Of a stretch of DNA of 64,000 nucleotides, positions 36,917 to 46,650 are shown one piece after another. Position 1 is the stretch's first letter, and the number at the start of each line of letters is the position of its first letter. A model generated the notes under the pieces. The model was not told the DNA's origin. It searched no databases and saw only the letters and a list, made by a program, of their open reading frames with translations. A program made the position numbers and the translations under genes. Source of the stretch: Flexistipes sp. (lineage in GTDB: Bacteria; Chrysiogenota; Deferribacteres; Deferribacterales; Flexistipitaceae); NCBI RefSeq assembly GCF_036172515.1, contig NZ_JAXKVW010000012.1, positions 17,017-81,016 of the forward strand. Direction: 5' to 3'.

Positions 36917-39544
36917 CTAATGTACATGCCCTCCGGCCATGGGCAAGCTTAAAACATACACAAGAAGTATACTAAGCAATATGAAACCGGCTGCAATGAA
37001 TATTCTGCCGGACTTGTTAACCAGGTTCCGTTTTTTCAGTACATAAATTGAAACGGAGGCAAATCCTGCCATAAAAACACTCTGAAGAGAGAAAACAGAC
37101 GCTGCACTTGAAATTGCCGGAGTAACATTAAAATCAGCATATAAACTGCTTAGAGCGCCCAATTTCTGCAGACCAGTTATGATGCCGGGGACAACCAGCC
37201 CTATCTCTTCTACAAGATGCGAGAAATTATGGGATAAGTGCAATCCCAGGCTGATGGGGATAAGAGCTATTGCAGATTCTCCCGATAATTTAGAGAGAAT
37301 TTCTTTTTTACTTTTTGTGTTACGCGAAAACAGACTGATTGTACCGAAAATCAACAATGCCGACAGCAGCGGTATTAAAACGGTGAGAAAGAAGAACGTT
37401 TCAAAAGCCCACTGGCTGCCGATAATGGATGATATAAATTTTTCAAAAGTCGTTTTTACAGAGGTCATGGAAAGTGTCTGCACGAGTACCACTCCGAAAA
37501 GAAGGTAGGAACCGACCGTTTCCGAGGAAGAAAGAGTTGTTTTTAAGGCGCTTCCCACTCCAAACCTTTTTTTGGAAAGCTGCAGATTGTTTTTCTCACA
37601 AGCAGTAAAACATTTCATGCAGTAATCGCAATAGACACTGTTTTGCATTTTAACGGGATTTTCAAACGTCCGGCATGCAGGGATGCAGGATTTTTGATTA
37701 TGAGAACTGCACGTACTGTCGGATTCTCTTTCTATCTGTACCGGGCTTATAACAGAATAAATTCCAAGGGCTCCGCCTATGGGACAGACGTATCTGCAAA
37801 ATGTCCGCCTTTTATACATTAAAGAAAACAGGCCGGCTGAAACTGTAAATACAAGAAGCAGGACTGCCGTATAAAAAGGACTCTTGTCGATACCAAATCT
37901 GACGAATATATAAGTCAATATAACAAAAAGTGTAATTTGCAGATAATAGTTTCTGAAAATTTTGGGCAGTTTTTTGTTAAAACAGTGCAGTTTTTGAATC
38001 ATATCTCCGAAAAGTGCAAACGGACAGATTCTACACCACAGCCGTCCGGCTAAGATAATGCTGAAAACCAGAAGATTCCACCATATGATCCATGTGATAA
38101 TAGTTGCCAGATTTTCTCTGGGCAGCTGTTCGCCGAAAAAACCCGTAAAACCTATCAGCAGAAAAATCAGCACCGTGGGAAGAGTAAAAATAAGATGAAA
38201 GTATCTGCTTCTTAAAATTTTCTCGTAAAAGAAAGATCTGCCTGTTTTTTCTTTTTTAAAAAATAAAAAGATAAAAGATCCCATTAATATGATGAAAAAC
38301 GAGGTGATTCCTGCAGAGAATTTTTTGGAAGTATCTGTGTAGGAAAGCTGTGTGTAACGTTTGTTAGGGTTATAGCTTGATAAAAAACTTGTTTTGAGCA
38401 TATTTGCATTGACAGCAATATTCTCCCCGAAGAGATTTTTATCCGGAAGTCCTCCAATCCTGAAAATTTCCTCTGAAGATGCCTGAACATTTACGTGGTT
38501 TTTATTTGCCTTGGAATGTTCATGGTCTTTATGAGCGTCATCGAGTGTGAATAACCCGTAGTGTTTTTTGGTATTGCCCATCATAAGTACCGCAGAATAA
38601 TCATTGTTTTTTGCAAAAGAGACATCTTCATCACTGTCATCAGGACTCAGTCTGATTTTGAACTCATAGGTATACAAACCGTTTTGTGATGCTGAATAAT
38701 TCTCAATTCTGCTTTTGATATCTTTTTTTAAAAAATATGATTCATCCTTTCTTTGAGCAAAGTGAGCATCAGTAACAGAACCGTCAGATTTCATGAGAAG
38801 AGCATCTTTGTATTCCCACATCATCCCCATATTGGGATCTTCTTTAAAGAGGAGAGAAAGCCAGTAGGGTGAATCCGTTTTTACACCAAAGTACAGGGAT
38901 GTGTTATCATAATATGATTTCACCTCTGTATAAAATCTGTTTTTCCCCTTGCCTGTATAAAAGTATTGTGCCATGGCGTTTTCCCATGCTTTTTCGTTGA
39001 GACGGCCATCAATGTTAATTTGCCCCTTTAACGGCAATGCAATAAATCCGGTATTATTCTGGATGAAAGGTTTTTTGTAGATATCCCCGAAATCTATATA
39101 TTTCTCAAACCGGGTGGGTGTGTATACTTTTTGGGATGGAGAACCCCCGCATCCGGAAGCAAGGTAAACATTACCTGTCATTGCATCCACATCAATACGT
39201 ATTTTATGATTGTTCTGGTTAACAGGTCCGAAATGGTATTTTGCATTTACATCTTCAAAGTAGTTTTTGCTTTCAAACTGATAGACAAGCTTGCTGTGAA
39301 CGTATTCAGCTTTTCTGAAAACAAACTCTTCATCTTTAAAACGTGAATTTTGCAATGCTTTTAATAAAATACCGAAAGCGTCTTCCGGCAGAAAATTTAC
39401 ATTGGTATAATCCAATGACCCGCTGATGTTTTTGTTTAAAATCTCTCCACTGTCATTTAAAAACGTATCTTCACCACCGCAAGCAAGAACAGTGATTGGA
39501 ACAAGAATAAGAAAAAGTGTTATTAACAGTCTAAAATTACTCAC
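36917..39544 (-). CDS. Membrane polyferredoxin with DOMON-like heme domain
   Basis: An 875-residue protein. It begins with a lipobox-type signal (TVLAC), then a periplasmic part of about 370 residues. That part includes a CBM9/DOMON-like domain as in ethylbenzene-dehydrogenase heme subunits (INIDGRLNEKAWENA). About six helices follow with NapH/NosR/CcoG-type iron-sulfur motifs: GRLWCRICPFALFGD, RTFCRYVCPIGGALG and YCDYCMKCFTAC. A further helical block and a His-rich tail (AGGHVH) end it. It probably moves electrons across the membrane between quinol or heme and iron-sulfur centres. I set a GTG start at 39544 (CAGGAG before it), since the longer frame adds 20 soluble residues ahead of the signal. 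The substrate is not known. Confidence 0.82.
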   Translation of the reverse strand: MSNFRLLITLFLILVPITVLACGGEDTFLNDSGEILNKNISGSLDYTNVNFLPEDAFGILLKALQNSRFKDEEFVFRKAEYVHSKLVYQFESKNYFEDVNAKYHFGPVNQNNHKIRIDVDAMTGNVYLASGCGGSPSQKVYTPTRFEKYIDFGDIYKKPFIQNNTGFIALPLKGQINIDGRLNEKAWENAMAQYFYTGKGKNRFYTEVKSYYDNTSLYFGVKTDSPYWLSLLFKEDPNMGMMWEYKDALLMKSDGSVTDAHFAQRKDESYFLKKDIKSRIENYSASQNGLYTYEFKIRLSPDDSDEDVSFAKNNDYSAVLMMGNTKKHYGLFTLDDAHKDHEHSKANKNHVNVQASSEEIFRIGGLPDKNLFGENIAVNANMLKTSFLSSYNPNKRYTQLSYTDTSKKFSAGITSFFIILMGSFIFLFFKKEKTGRSFFYEKILRSRYFHLIFTLPTVLIFLLIGFTGFFGEQLPRENLATIITWIIWWNLLVFSIILAGRLWCRICPFALFGDMIQKLHCFNKKLPKIFRNYYLQITLFVILTYIFVRFGIDKSPFYTAVLLLVFTVSAGLFSLMYKRRTFCRYVCPIGGALGIYSVISPVQIERESDSTCSSHNQKSCIPACRTFENPVKMQNSVYCDYCMKCFTACEKNNLQLSKKRFGVGSALKTTLSSSETVGSYLLFGVVLVQTLSMTSVKTTFEKFISSIIGSQWAFETFFFLTVLIPLLSALLIFGTISLFSRNTKSKKEILSKLSGESAIALIPISLGLHLSHNFSHLVEEIGLVVPGIITGLQKLGALSSLYADFNVTPAISSAASVFSLQSVFMAGFASVSIYVLKKRNLVNKSGRIFIAAGFILLSILLVYVLSLPMAGGHVH

Positions 39545-39828
39545 GTCAACTCCTGTTTGTGTTCTTTTTCCATTTACAAAACAAAAATCATGCCAAAATA
39601 CCAATTAATATTAAAAAAGCCCTATACACTGTTTTGACAGAGATAATTAAGCAGTGACACGTCTTGACCAAATTTATTTAACGGACTTTTTGTATAATAT
39701 TCTGTAACCAGCTGAATAATATTCTACACCGGTTTCTGAGTATATCATGTAAGTGTCTGTTAAATATAGAAAGATAAAAGTGGCATATCAATTGTTATCC
39801 GTTCTGTAAAAAGATATGGAGGCACTGT
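39545..39828. promoter_or_regulatory. Divergent promoter region
   Basis: This gap separates the minus-strand iron-sulfur gene from the plus-strand cytochrome c assembly run. A perfect TATAAT (39693-39698, preceded by TTG) faces the plus-strand genes, but the best -35 (TTGACC, 39664) is too far at 23 bases. ATAATATTCT occurs twice (about 39695 and 39717). Promoter identity is tentative. Confidence 0.35.
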
Positions 39829-40728
39829 ATGAATGTAATTAAGAAATTATTTATTGCTGCAATTATTGTTATGGCTGCATCTGCTGCATTTGCTCAGGAT
39901 TCCATGACAATGAAACAACTGAGGTATTCTATCTGGCCGGAGTATGACAAATCCGACGTATTGATTATTTATTCCGGCAAGTTTGTTAACGATACCGGTA
40001 AGCCTTTTAACGGAAAACTGGCTTATTACATTCCCAAAGGGTCAAAGATAAATATGCTCTGCGAAACAGAAAAGGGTATGCTCTGCCAGCGGTATATCGT
40101 TGAAGATGCAGGTAAGTATTCAAAAGTTGTCTGGCGACCCTCAAGGACAATTGCTCCCGGTGAGGAATTCCCCGTAATGTTTGAGTATTATGTTGATTAT
40201 TTTGATGAAACGGTTTCACAAAGGAGATTCACCGATATTTTCCGTGCACCGTTTCCTGTTAAAAATTTAACAGTTGAAGTCAAGAAACCAACAGGATCTG
40301 AAAATTTTAAGATGAACCCCGCATCACAATGGTCTCAAATGAACGGAGAATTTGAAAGTTTTTATGTCAGTTATCAGAATGTTGCGGCATCTGAGGAAAT
40401 ACCTGTTAGTGTCGAATATACAAGAAACACTTCCGCTCCTTCGGTTCAGAAAGCTGCCGGTGGTAATTCACAAGCGGCACAAACGGCCAGCACCTCAGGT
40501 GTGAACAATAAAATGATAGTGGTGGTTGCTTTATTTTTTACAGCGATGGCTGTAGTTATTGTATTTATAACCAGAAAACCTTCCACAGCTAAAAATTCAC
40601 AGAAATCTCGGGACACACAGAGTAATAAGCAGGTAAAAAAGGAAAAAGAAAGGATTAGAAAAATGCTTCTGGACGGTAAAATTTCCGAAGATACCTATAA
40701 ACAGCTGATGAAAGATCTGGAGGGTTGA
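39829..40728 (+). CDS. Secreted membrane-anchored protein with SHOCT-like tail
   Basis: A 299-residue protein: signal peptide (ASAAFAQ), a periplasmic beta-rich domain of about 190 residues with one Cys pair (LCETEKGMLC), a low-complexity linker, a membrane helix (about 225-245) and a cytoplasmic helical tail MLLDGKISEDTYKQLMKDL. I do not recognise the main domain. It starts the ccm run and sits three bases before ccmF, so a role in cytochrome c assembly is inferred. Confidence 0.78.
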   Translation: MNVIKKLFIAAIIVMAASAAFAQDSMTMKQLRYSIWPEYDKSDVLIIYSGKFVNDTGKPFNGKLAYYIPKGSKINMLCETEKGMLCQRYIVEDAGKYSKVVWRPSRTIAPGEEFPVMFEYYVDYFDETVSQRRFTDIFRAPFPVKNLTVEVKKPTGSENFKMNPASQWSQMNGEFESFYVSYQNVAASEEIPVSVEYTRNTSAPSVQKAAGGNSQAAQTASTSGVNNKMIVVVALFFTAMAVVIVFITRKPSTAKNSQKSRDTQSNKQVKKEKERIRKMLLDGKISEDTYKQLMKDLEG

Positions 40729-40731
40729 TTT

Positions 40732-42711
40732 ATGGAGGTTATCGGACAGTTAAGCATTTTACTCGCTTTCGGTTTTTCCATATATGCTACACTTATTTAT
40801 ACTGTAGGTATAAGCAGAAAAAATTCAGCCCTCATACTTAGCGGCAGGGGAGCTGCATTCTCTGTTGCTTTTCTCGTGGTTCTTTCTTCCGTTTTGTTGT
40901 GGTACGGATTTGTTGACGGGGCTTATAACATAAAGTATGTGTACGGATATTCCAGCGATGATCTGCCTCTTATTTACAAACTTACGGCTTTCTGGGCAGG
41001 TAATAAGGGCTCCCTTCTTTTATGGGAGCTTCTTTTGGCAGTTTACACGGCCATAATAGCTTTAAAACTCAGGAAAATTTATAATAAATATATCGCTAAT
41101 GCCACGGTGGTACTTCTTATTATAAATATTTTTTTTCTGGGTCTTCTGGCGTTTATAGCTAACCCGTTCGAAGCTTATAATTTTACGCCGCCTGACGGTT
41201 CCGGACTTAACCCGATGCTTCAGAATCCCGGAATGGTTTTTCACCCGCTTACTCTTTATCTCGGTTATGTGGGAGTAAGTGTGCCTTTTGCATTTGCAAT
41301 TTCAGCACTCATTACAAAAAGAACAGATGACTGGTGGATTAGAAATACAAGGAAATGGGCTGTTTGGGCATGGGTTTTTCTGAGCCTGGGTAACATTCTC
41401 GGCGGTATATGGGCCTATGTGGAGCTCGGCTGGGGCGGATACTGGGCATGGGATCCGGTTGAAAATTCTTCGTTTATCCCGTGGCTTATCCTGACCGCTT
41501 ACATACATTCCGTAATTATTCAGGAGAGAAAAAATATGCTGAAAATATGGAATGTATCGCTGATTATTTTTGCTTTCCTGGCAACGCTGTTTGGTACGTT
41601 TCTAACACGCAGCGGGGTTTTTGCCTCTGTTCATTCTTTTTCTGACTCCCCTCTCGGCTTTTATTTTCTGATGTTCATGTTCCTTGTACTTATTGTTTCA
41701 CTGGGGCTTATGTTCAGCCGAATCGGTCATCTTACATCCGGAAAGGAGTTTGAATCTTATGTTTCCAAAGAAAGCAGCTTCCTTTTTAACAATTTATTTC
41801 TTGTAGGCGGAGCTTTTGCCGTATTTCTCGGGACAGTCTTTCCTATTATCTCTGAAGCACTCAGGGGAGTTAAGGTTTCTGTGAGTGTTCCCTGGTACAA
41901 TCAGATTATGGCGCCCATCCTGCTTGGAGTGGTTCTTTTAATGGGTATATGTCCTTTAATTGCCTGGCATAAATCATCAAAAAGGAATTTCAAGGTTAAT
42001 TTTCTGGTGCCGGTGGTGCTGTCTCTGATTTTTTTCGGCGTAATTTTTTATCTGCTGAATGGAGAAAACCTTTATGCTGCGATCGGTTTTACAATATGTT
42101 TTTTTGCATTATTCACAACTGTTCAGGAGTTTGTAAAGGGGATGTTTGCCCGTAGTAAAATAACCGGTGAGATGCTCTTAAAATCGTTAGCCCTTATGGT
42201 TATGAAAAACAGACGCCGTTACGGCGGTTATATAGTTCATATAGGCATTATTTTAATTACTTTTGGTATAATCGGTTCCCAGGTGTTCAATCAGGAAATG
42301 AAAACACGCCTTGCTGTTGGTCAGAAAGCTGAAATAGGTGGTTATGAAATTTTGTACAAGGGTTTGCAGAAGACAGAAATACAAAACGGCACAGCAATCT
42401 ATGCAAATCTTGCCGTATTTAAAAATAATAAATTTATCACAACTGCCAGGCCGGAGAAAGTTTTCTATTCCAACAGCGAAAGGCCTTTTTCGGAAGTTTC
42501 CATACATTCCACATTAAAAGAGGATTTGTATATTGTTCTTCAAAACTGGCTTGAAGGCGGCAGGGCGGCGGATTTTATGTTTAAGATTAATCCTCTGATT
42601 ATATGGATGTGGATTGGCAGTTTTATCCTTACTCTCGGCGGTTTGCTTGCTTTGTGGCCGGGAAAAGGAAGTCAGCTTAACCCCAAAATGTACGAAGAGG
42701 TTTCATCATGA
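40732..42711 (+). CDS. ccmF: Cytochrome c maturation protein CcmF
   Basis: A 659-residue membrane protein of the CcmF/CcsA superfamily with the tryptophan-rich heme-handling motif (WGGYWAWDPVENSSF from W234) and FGTFLTRSGVFASVHSF. With CcmH it forms the heme lyase that attaches heme to apocytochromes. About 14 helices are expected. The stop overlaps the start of ccmH (ATGA). CcmABCE genes are not in the window. Confidence 0.93.
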   Translation: MEVIGQLSILLAFGFSIYATLIYTVGISRKNSALILSGRGAAFSVAFLVVLSSVLLWYGFVDGAYNIKYVYGYSSDDLPLIYKLTAFWAGNKGSLLLWELLLAVYTAIIALKLRKIYNKYIANATVVLLIINIFFLGLLAFIANPFEAYNFTPPDGSGLNPMLQNPGMVFHPLTLYLGYVGVSVPFAFAISALITKRTDDWWIRNTRKWAVWAWVFLSLGNILGGIWAYVELGWGGYWAWDPVENSSFIPWLILTAYIHSVIIQERKNMLKIWNVSLIIFAFLATLFGTFLTRSGVFASVHSFSDSPLGFYFLMFMFLVLIVSLGLMFSRIGHLTSGKEFESYVSKESSFLFNNLFLVGGAFAVFLGTVFPIISEALRGVKVSVSVPWYNQIMAPILLGVVLLMGICPLIAWHKSSKRNFKVNFLVPVVLSLIFFGVIFYLLNGENLYAAIGFTICFFALFTTVQEFVKGMFARSKITGEMLLKSLALMVMKNRRRYGGYIVHIGIILITFGIIGSQVFNQEMKTRLAVGQKAEIGGYEILYKGLQKTEIQNGTAIYANLAVFKNNKFITTARPEKVFYSNSERPFSEVSIHSTLKEDLYIVLQNWLEGGRAADFMFKINPLIIWMWIGSFILTLGGLLALWPGKGSQLNPKMYEEVSS

Positions 42712-43193
42712 ATATTATGAGAAAAAGCTCTCTGATTATTCTGACTGTTCTGTTTCTTCTCTCTCTCTTTTACAGCATTTCCTATGCTGAGAGATTGGAC
42801 AGAGCGCTGTTTAAAAAAATTGAAGCCAACCTTATGTGTACAGACGGATGTGGTATGTATCTTAAAACGTGTGAAAATGCCACAGCACAGAAAATGCGCA
42901 AGGATATAATCGCCATGCTGACCAAAGGAATGAGTGAAAAGGAGATATACGGCAGGATGATTTCCGTTTACGGAGAGGAAGTGATGGCAGCTCCCCCTGT
43001 AAGCAGCAAGTTTAATATAATTGCCTGGGCGGGCCCTTTTGTGGCTATAATTATCGGTTTTATAGTGATTTATATCTGTCTTGACCGCTGGATATTCAAC
43101 AGCAGAAAAGCAGAAGCCGGTACAAATATAAATGAGAAGGAAATTGAACAGTACGAGGATTATCTTGATGAGGAAATTAAGAAACATTATTAG
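42708..43193 (+). CDS. ccmH: CcmH-like cytochrome c assembly protein
   Basis: A 161-residue protein with signal peptide, a three-helix CcmH domain (DIIAMLTKGMSEKEIYGRM) and a C-terminal membrane helix. CcmH normally has LRCxxCQ to reduce apocytochrome thiols. Here the motif is LMCTDGCGMYLKTC, that is CX3C plus a third Cys. Overlaps ccmF by four bases. Confidence 0.85.
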   Translation: MNIMRKSSLIILTVLFLLSLFYSISYAERLDRALFKKIEANLMCTDGCGMYLKTCENATAQKMRKDIIAMLTKGMSEKEIYGRMISVYGEEVMAAPPVSSKFNIIAWAGPFVAIIIGFIVIYICLDRWIFNSRKAEAGTNINEKEIEQYEDYLDEEIKKHY

Positions 43194-43205
43194 GAGGAAG
43201 ATAAT

Positions 43206-43541
43206 ATGATATATATCGCTCTTGTGATTGTAATGATTGTTGCTGTGTTGATAACGGTCTTGCCGGTGGTGAGAAAAGAAGATTTGATATTTTTGGACGA
43301 CATGTCTGACAAATCGGTACCTCTGGAGGAGAGAAAGCGTTCTGTATATAAGACACTGGGTGAAATTGAATTTGATTACAAGATGAATAAGTTAAGTGAA
43401 AAAGATTATAAAAGACTTAATAACTTATACAGGCAGAAAGCTGTAAATCTCCTGAAAGAAGAGAAGGAAAAGTCCGGAAATATAGATCAGGAAATTGAGT
43501 ACAAACTGAGCCGGCTGAAAAAAGGGGAATTGTATGAGTAG
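43206..43541 (+). CDS. Small CcmI-like membrane protein
   Basis: A 111-residue protein with an N-terminal membrane helix and a charged helical tail (EERKRSVYKTLGEIEFDYK, KLSEKDYKRL). This resembles the first part of CcmI, which helps present apocytochrome to CcmFH; the usual TPR part is absent. A GGAGG site precedes it. Confidence 0.7.
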   Translation: MIYIALVIVMIVAVLITVLPVVRKEDLIFLDDMSDKSVPLEERKRSVYKTLGEIEFDYKMNKLSEKDYKRLNNLYRQKAVNLLKEEKEKSGNIDQEIEYKLSRLKKGELYE

Positions 43542-44427
43542 ATTATCGTTTATTTTTACAGCGTTTCTGGCGTGTTTTGTTTTTTTGTCGTTTTCTCCAG
43601 CAACGGCATTTGAAAAAGTGGAAATTGATAAAAACACATTTGTAGAGCAGGAAGAAATATTCGTACATAAAGGATTTAACGGGTTCGTTTCTGTAACCCA
43701 TGCTCTGTTTATTATCAATGAATCAGGGGAAAGTGTTAACAAATCATTAAAATTCTCACCCGGCAGATATAGGCATTTGAAATTGCTGGGCAATACCGCA
43801 GGAGAAGTAAAGAATGAAAATCCAGCTCAAGTGCAGCTTAGACTTCAGCCGGGCAAAAATGAAGTGATTTTGAGTTACGCTTTTTCATCGCGAAATAACA
43901 GAATTTTAATGGATCTCAGCAAAAACATACTTGTCAAAAGATCCTATATTCTGGTGCCTGCAGAACGATTTGAAGTAAAGGGTGGTGAAGTTAACAAAGT
44001 ACAGGAAATGAATATGAAAGACGTATTGTACAGTGTTTATATGAGTGGAAGCACAATACCGTCTGCAGAGAAAAATATTTATATAGTACAAACATCCGGC
44101 ACTGCTGCTGCAGAAACTGCAGGCACAGATGTAAGCTTTCACCCCCAATGGCTTGTTCGCTTTTGGTATCAGTCCCCTTTTTCAGGATTAAACCCTCATA
44201 TTATTCTGATTGTAATTGCAGCTGTTACCGTATTTCTTCTGTATCTGAAATTGAAAAATAGGGGCAAAGACAGTGATATCACGCATCTTAACGGTCAGAA
44301 GAAAAAAGATCAAATAATCCTGGATATCCATCTGCTTGATGAAAAATTTAAAAACGGGGAGATAGGTGAAGAGGCTTACAAAATTGCAAGGGAAGAGCTG
44401 AAAAGGGCATATGCAGAAGAAAAGTAA
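43534..44427 (+). CDS. Secreted membrane-anchored protein of ccm cluster
   Basis: A 297-residue protein with the same layout as the product at 39829: signal peptide (SPATAFE), beta-rich periplasmic domain, membrane helix (about 225-245) and a short cytoplasmic helical tail (KFKNGEIGEEAYKIAREEL). No family recognised. It overlaps the CcmI-like gene by eight bases. Confidence 0.75.
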   Translation: MSRLSFIFTAFLACFVFLSFSPATAFEKVEIDKNTFVEQEEIFVHKGFNGFVSVTHALFIINESGESVNKSLKFSPGRYRHLKLLGNTAGEVKNENPAQVQLRLQPGKNEVILSYAFSSRNNRILMDLSKNILVKRSYILVPAERFEVKGGEVNKVQEMNMKDVLYSVYMSGSTIPSAEKNIYIVQTSGTAAAETAGTDVSFHPQWLVRFWYQSPFSGLNPHIILIVIAAVTVFLLYLKLKNRGKDSDITHLNGQKKKDQIILDIHLLDEKFKNGEIGEEAYKIAREELKRAYAEEK

Positions 44428-44443
44428 ATCGGAGCATTAGGGA

Positions 44444-44956
44444 ATGTTGAAAAAAATACTTTCACTGTTTAAGTCGGAAGACACGGTACTTTTGGTATTT
44501 CTGATTCTGCTGCTTTTGCTGGCATTTAATTTTAGAAATTTGTCCATCTGGGAAAAAACACTCCCGGCAAAACTGGGGGGGCTGCCGCTGAATTCATTCA
44601 CTCTCGGAGATGAAGCAGAAGGTAAAATTTCCAGACTTATGGAAAATGCAGATGTGGAGACGTCTTCCAGTGTCATTGCCGAATATACTGACGGCCTCGA
44701 TTTTATACAGATTGTTTCCGTCAGAGCTCAGGAATCCGGACATATAAAGCTGATTAACATTTTAGGAAATAAGCTTCATTTTTACAAAAGTGCATACAGG
44801 ATAAAAAATGCCTCTGTGGAGGTTTTTGAGGGAAATATGGGTGACCGGAACTTCTATGCCCTGAGCGGCAAATCCAGGGTAATTTTAATAAATTCATCCG
44901 TAAAGCTTAACGAAGGAAGTATTCTCAATATTTACGGATTTCTTAGGAGGCTTTAA
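44444..44956 (+). CDS. Hypothetical membrane-anchored protein
   Basis: A 170-residue protein with one N-terminal membrane helix and a periplasmic part that has no Cys. Nothing in it is recognised. It directly abuts the DUF2318 gene and lies in the ccm/ABC run. Confidence 0.68.
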   Translation: MLKKILSLFKSEDTVLLVFLILLLLLAFNFRNLSIWEKTLPAKLGGLPLNSFTLGDEAEGKISRLMENADVETSSSVIAEYTDGLDFIQIVSVRAQESGHIKLINILGNKLHFYKSAYRIKNASVEVFEGNMGDRNFYALSGKSRVILINSSVKLNEGSILNIYGFLRRL

Positions 44957-45538
44957 ATGAAGAAAAGTGAAGCAAAAAACAAATTTGAAGAGGATAAATT
45001 CCGATACAAGGGGCCGAATAAGCTGATTATTGCAAGCACATTTTTTGTTATATTGGCAGTCATCGGGGTTTTTTACGTTAAGTCGTCAAACAGTAACCAA
45101 ATCGTCTCAAGATATGAGGGAGGGGACTACAGATTAAATGAAACGTTTGAATATGAAAACTCACCGATAAGTATGACCAATATAAAGAGTGAAATTGCTG
45201 CGGATAAAATAAAAATTTCTTTGGAGAAAATCAAAAAAAATAAGCTTGTTCATATAGCTGTGGAAGGTACTGACAATGCATTGACCGCTTTTATTACAAA
45301 TGCCGGCAGACTTATTGTGGCCGTTGCCATGTGCGAGCCCTGCAGATCGACACGCTTTAGAATTGAGGAGTATAACCTCGTATGCGAAACGTGCGGAACA
45401 AGATGGAATCTGAACGATTTAACGGGACTTTCCGGCGGTTGTCCTCAATATGCCCCTGAGGGCCTTCCTTACGAGGTTAAAGATAACTATGTTTATGTAG
45501 ACAAACAGATTGTCTATGAATGGAAGCCGAGGATCTGA
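44957..45538 (+). CDS. DUF2318 (FtrD-like) iron-sulfur membrane protein
   Basis: A 193-residue protein with one membrane helix (about 25-44) and a C-terminal DUF2318 domain carrying AMCEPCRSTRF, LVCETCGTRWNL and SGGCPQYAPEGLPYEV. FtrD-type proteins belong to periplasmic iron-uptake systems with P19 and Ftr1, and are thought to take part in electron transfer for Fe3+ reduction. In this window neither P19 nor Ftr1 is present. It precedes two FtsX-type permeases and an ATPase, as in the Campylobacter p19 region. Confidence 0.85.
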   Translation: MKKSEAKNKFEEDKFRYKGPNKLIIASTFFVILAVIGVFYVKSSNSNQIVSRYEGGDYRLNETFEYENSPISMTNIKSEIAADKIKISLEKIKKNKLVHIAVEGTDNALTAFITNAGRLIVAVAMCEPCRSTRFRIEEYNLVCETCGTRWNLNDLTGLSGGCPQYAPEGLPYEVKDNYVYVDKQIVYEWKPRI

Positions 45539-45540
45539 GT

Positions 45541-46650
45541 GTGAAACTTGAAAATATTATTATAAGAAATCTTACAGTCAGAAAGTTTAAAACTTTTTTG
45601 TCGGTGATATGTATTCTGATAGCTGTAGCGAGTATATTTGCAGTGTACAAGATAAGCAGTAAGCTGGAAAGTGAGGTTTCAAGAAGTTTTGATGAAATCG
45701 GTGCAAATCTCGTCATTACACCTGATTATAAAAACAAGGCAGTATTGACGGCGGATGATATTATAAAAATTAATTCCATTAAAAATAAAGAAAACGTAGC
45801 CGTAATAGCTCCAAAATTAATAAAAAGTCTGGATGTAAATGGTAATAATGCACCGGTTGTTGGAGTGGATTTTCCTTATGAATTAGAATTGAACAAAAAT
45901 TTATGGAAGCTCAGTGGGGGAAAGCCCTCGGCTGTAAATGATGCGGTAGCGGGAGCGGCTGTTGCAGAAAAAATGAATCTTACCACAGGGGACACTGTAA
46001 ACATACAGGGGAAAAGGTTTAACATTAAAGCGGTATTGGAGTCTACAGGGACTGCCGATGACAGGATGATATTTACCAATCTGCTGACATTACAGCAGCT
46101 TACCGGGAGTAAGTATCAACTTAACCTGATTGAGGTGGCTGCTTACTGTTTTACGTGTCCCCTGCCTCAAATAGCTTCCCAGATTCAGAACAAACTTCCC
46201 TATGCAAGCGTTTTTAAAGTTTCAGATGCACTTAAAACACGGAAAGCGACTGTGGGAAAGTTTTCTCTGTATTCAAAGGTAATTGAGGGGTTTATTATTA
46301 TCACAGTATCCTTCCTGCTATTTTTGATAAATGTATCCCTTGTGAACGAACGAATGAAGGAGTTTGGGATATTGAGGGCACTGGGTTACAGAAAGATTCA
46401 GATAGTAGAAATGCTTTTGAGTGAAAATATAATCAAAGGTCTGGCGGGTGCTGTGACCGGCTATATCCTGGCAGTATATACCTCGAAGTTGTGGTTGTCT
46501 AATCTGCAAATTTTTTCAGTAACGGCTTCGTTTAATATTTCTGAGCTGCTTATTGCCTGTGTTTTTTCTTATCTGATAGTTGTTGTGTCATCAGTAATTC
46601 CGGCTTTTAAAGCGGCACGGGTGGACCCGATTGTGGTTATAAATGAATAA
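45541..46650 (+). CDS. FtsX/MacB-type ABC permease 1
   Basis: A 369-residue permease with an N-terminal helix, a large periplasmic domain and three C-terminal helices around ERMKEFGILRALGYRKIQI, the FtsX/LolC signature. The GTG at 45541 gives the usual KLENIIIRNLTVRK beginning. A CXXXC-like FTCPLP pair of residues occurs at about 215. Works with the second permease at 47480 and the ATPase between them. Confidence 0.85.
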   Translation: MKLENIIIRNLTVRKFKTFLSVICILIAVASIFAVYKISSKLESEVSRSFDEIGANLVITPDYKNKAVLTADDIIKINSIKNKENVAVIAPKLIKSLDVNGNNAPVVGVDFPYELELNKNLWKLSGGKPSAVNDAVAGAAVAEKMNLTTGDTVNIQGKRFNIKAVLESTGTADDRMIFTNLLTLQQLTGSKYQLNLIEVAAYCFTCPLPQIASQIQNKLPYASVFKVSDALKTRKATVGKFSLYSKVIEGFIIITVSFLLFLINVSLVNERMKEFGILRALGYRKIQIVEMLLSENIIKGLAGAVTGYILAVYTSKLWLSNLQIFSVTASFNISELLIACVFSYLIVVVSSVIPAFKAARVDPIVVINE

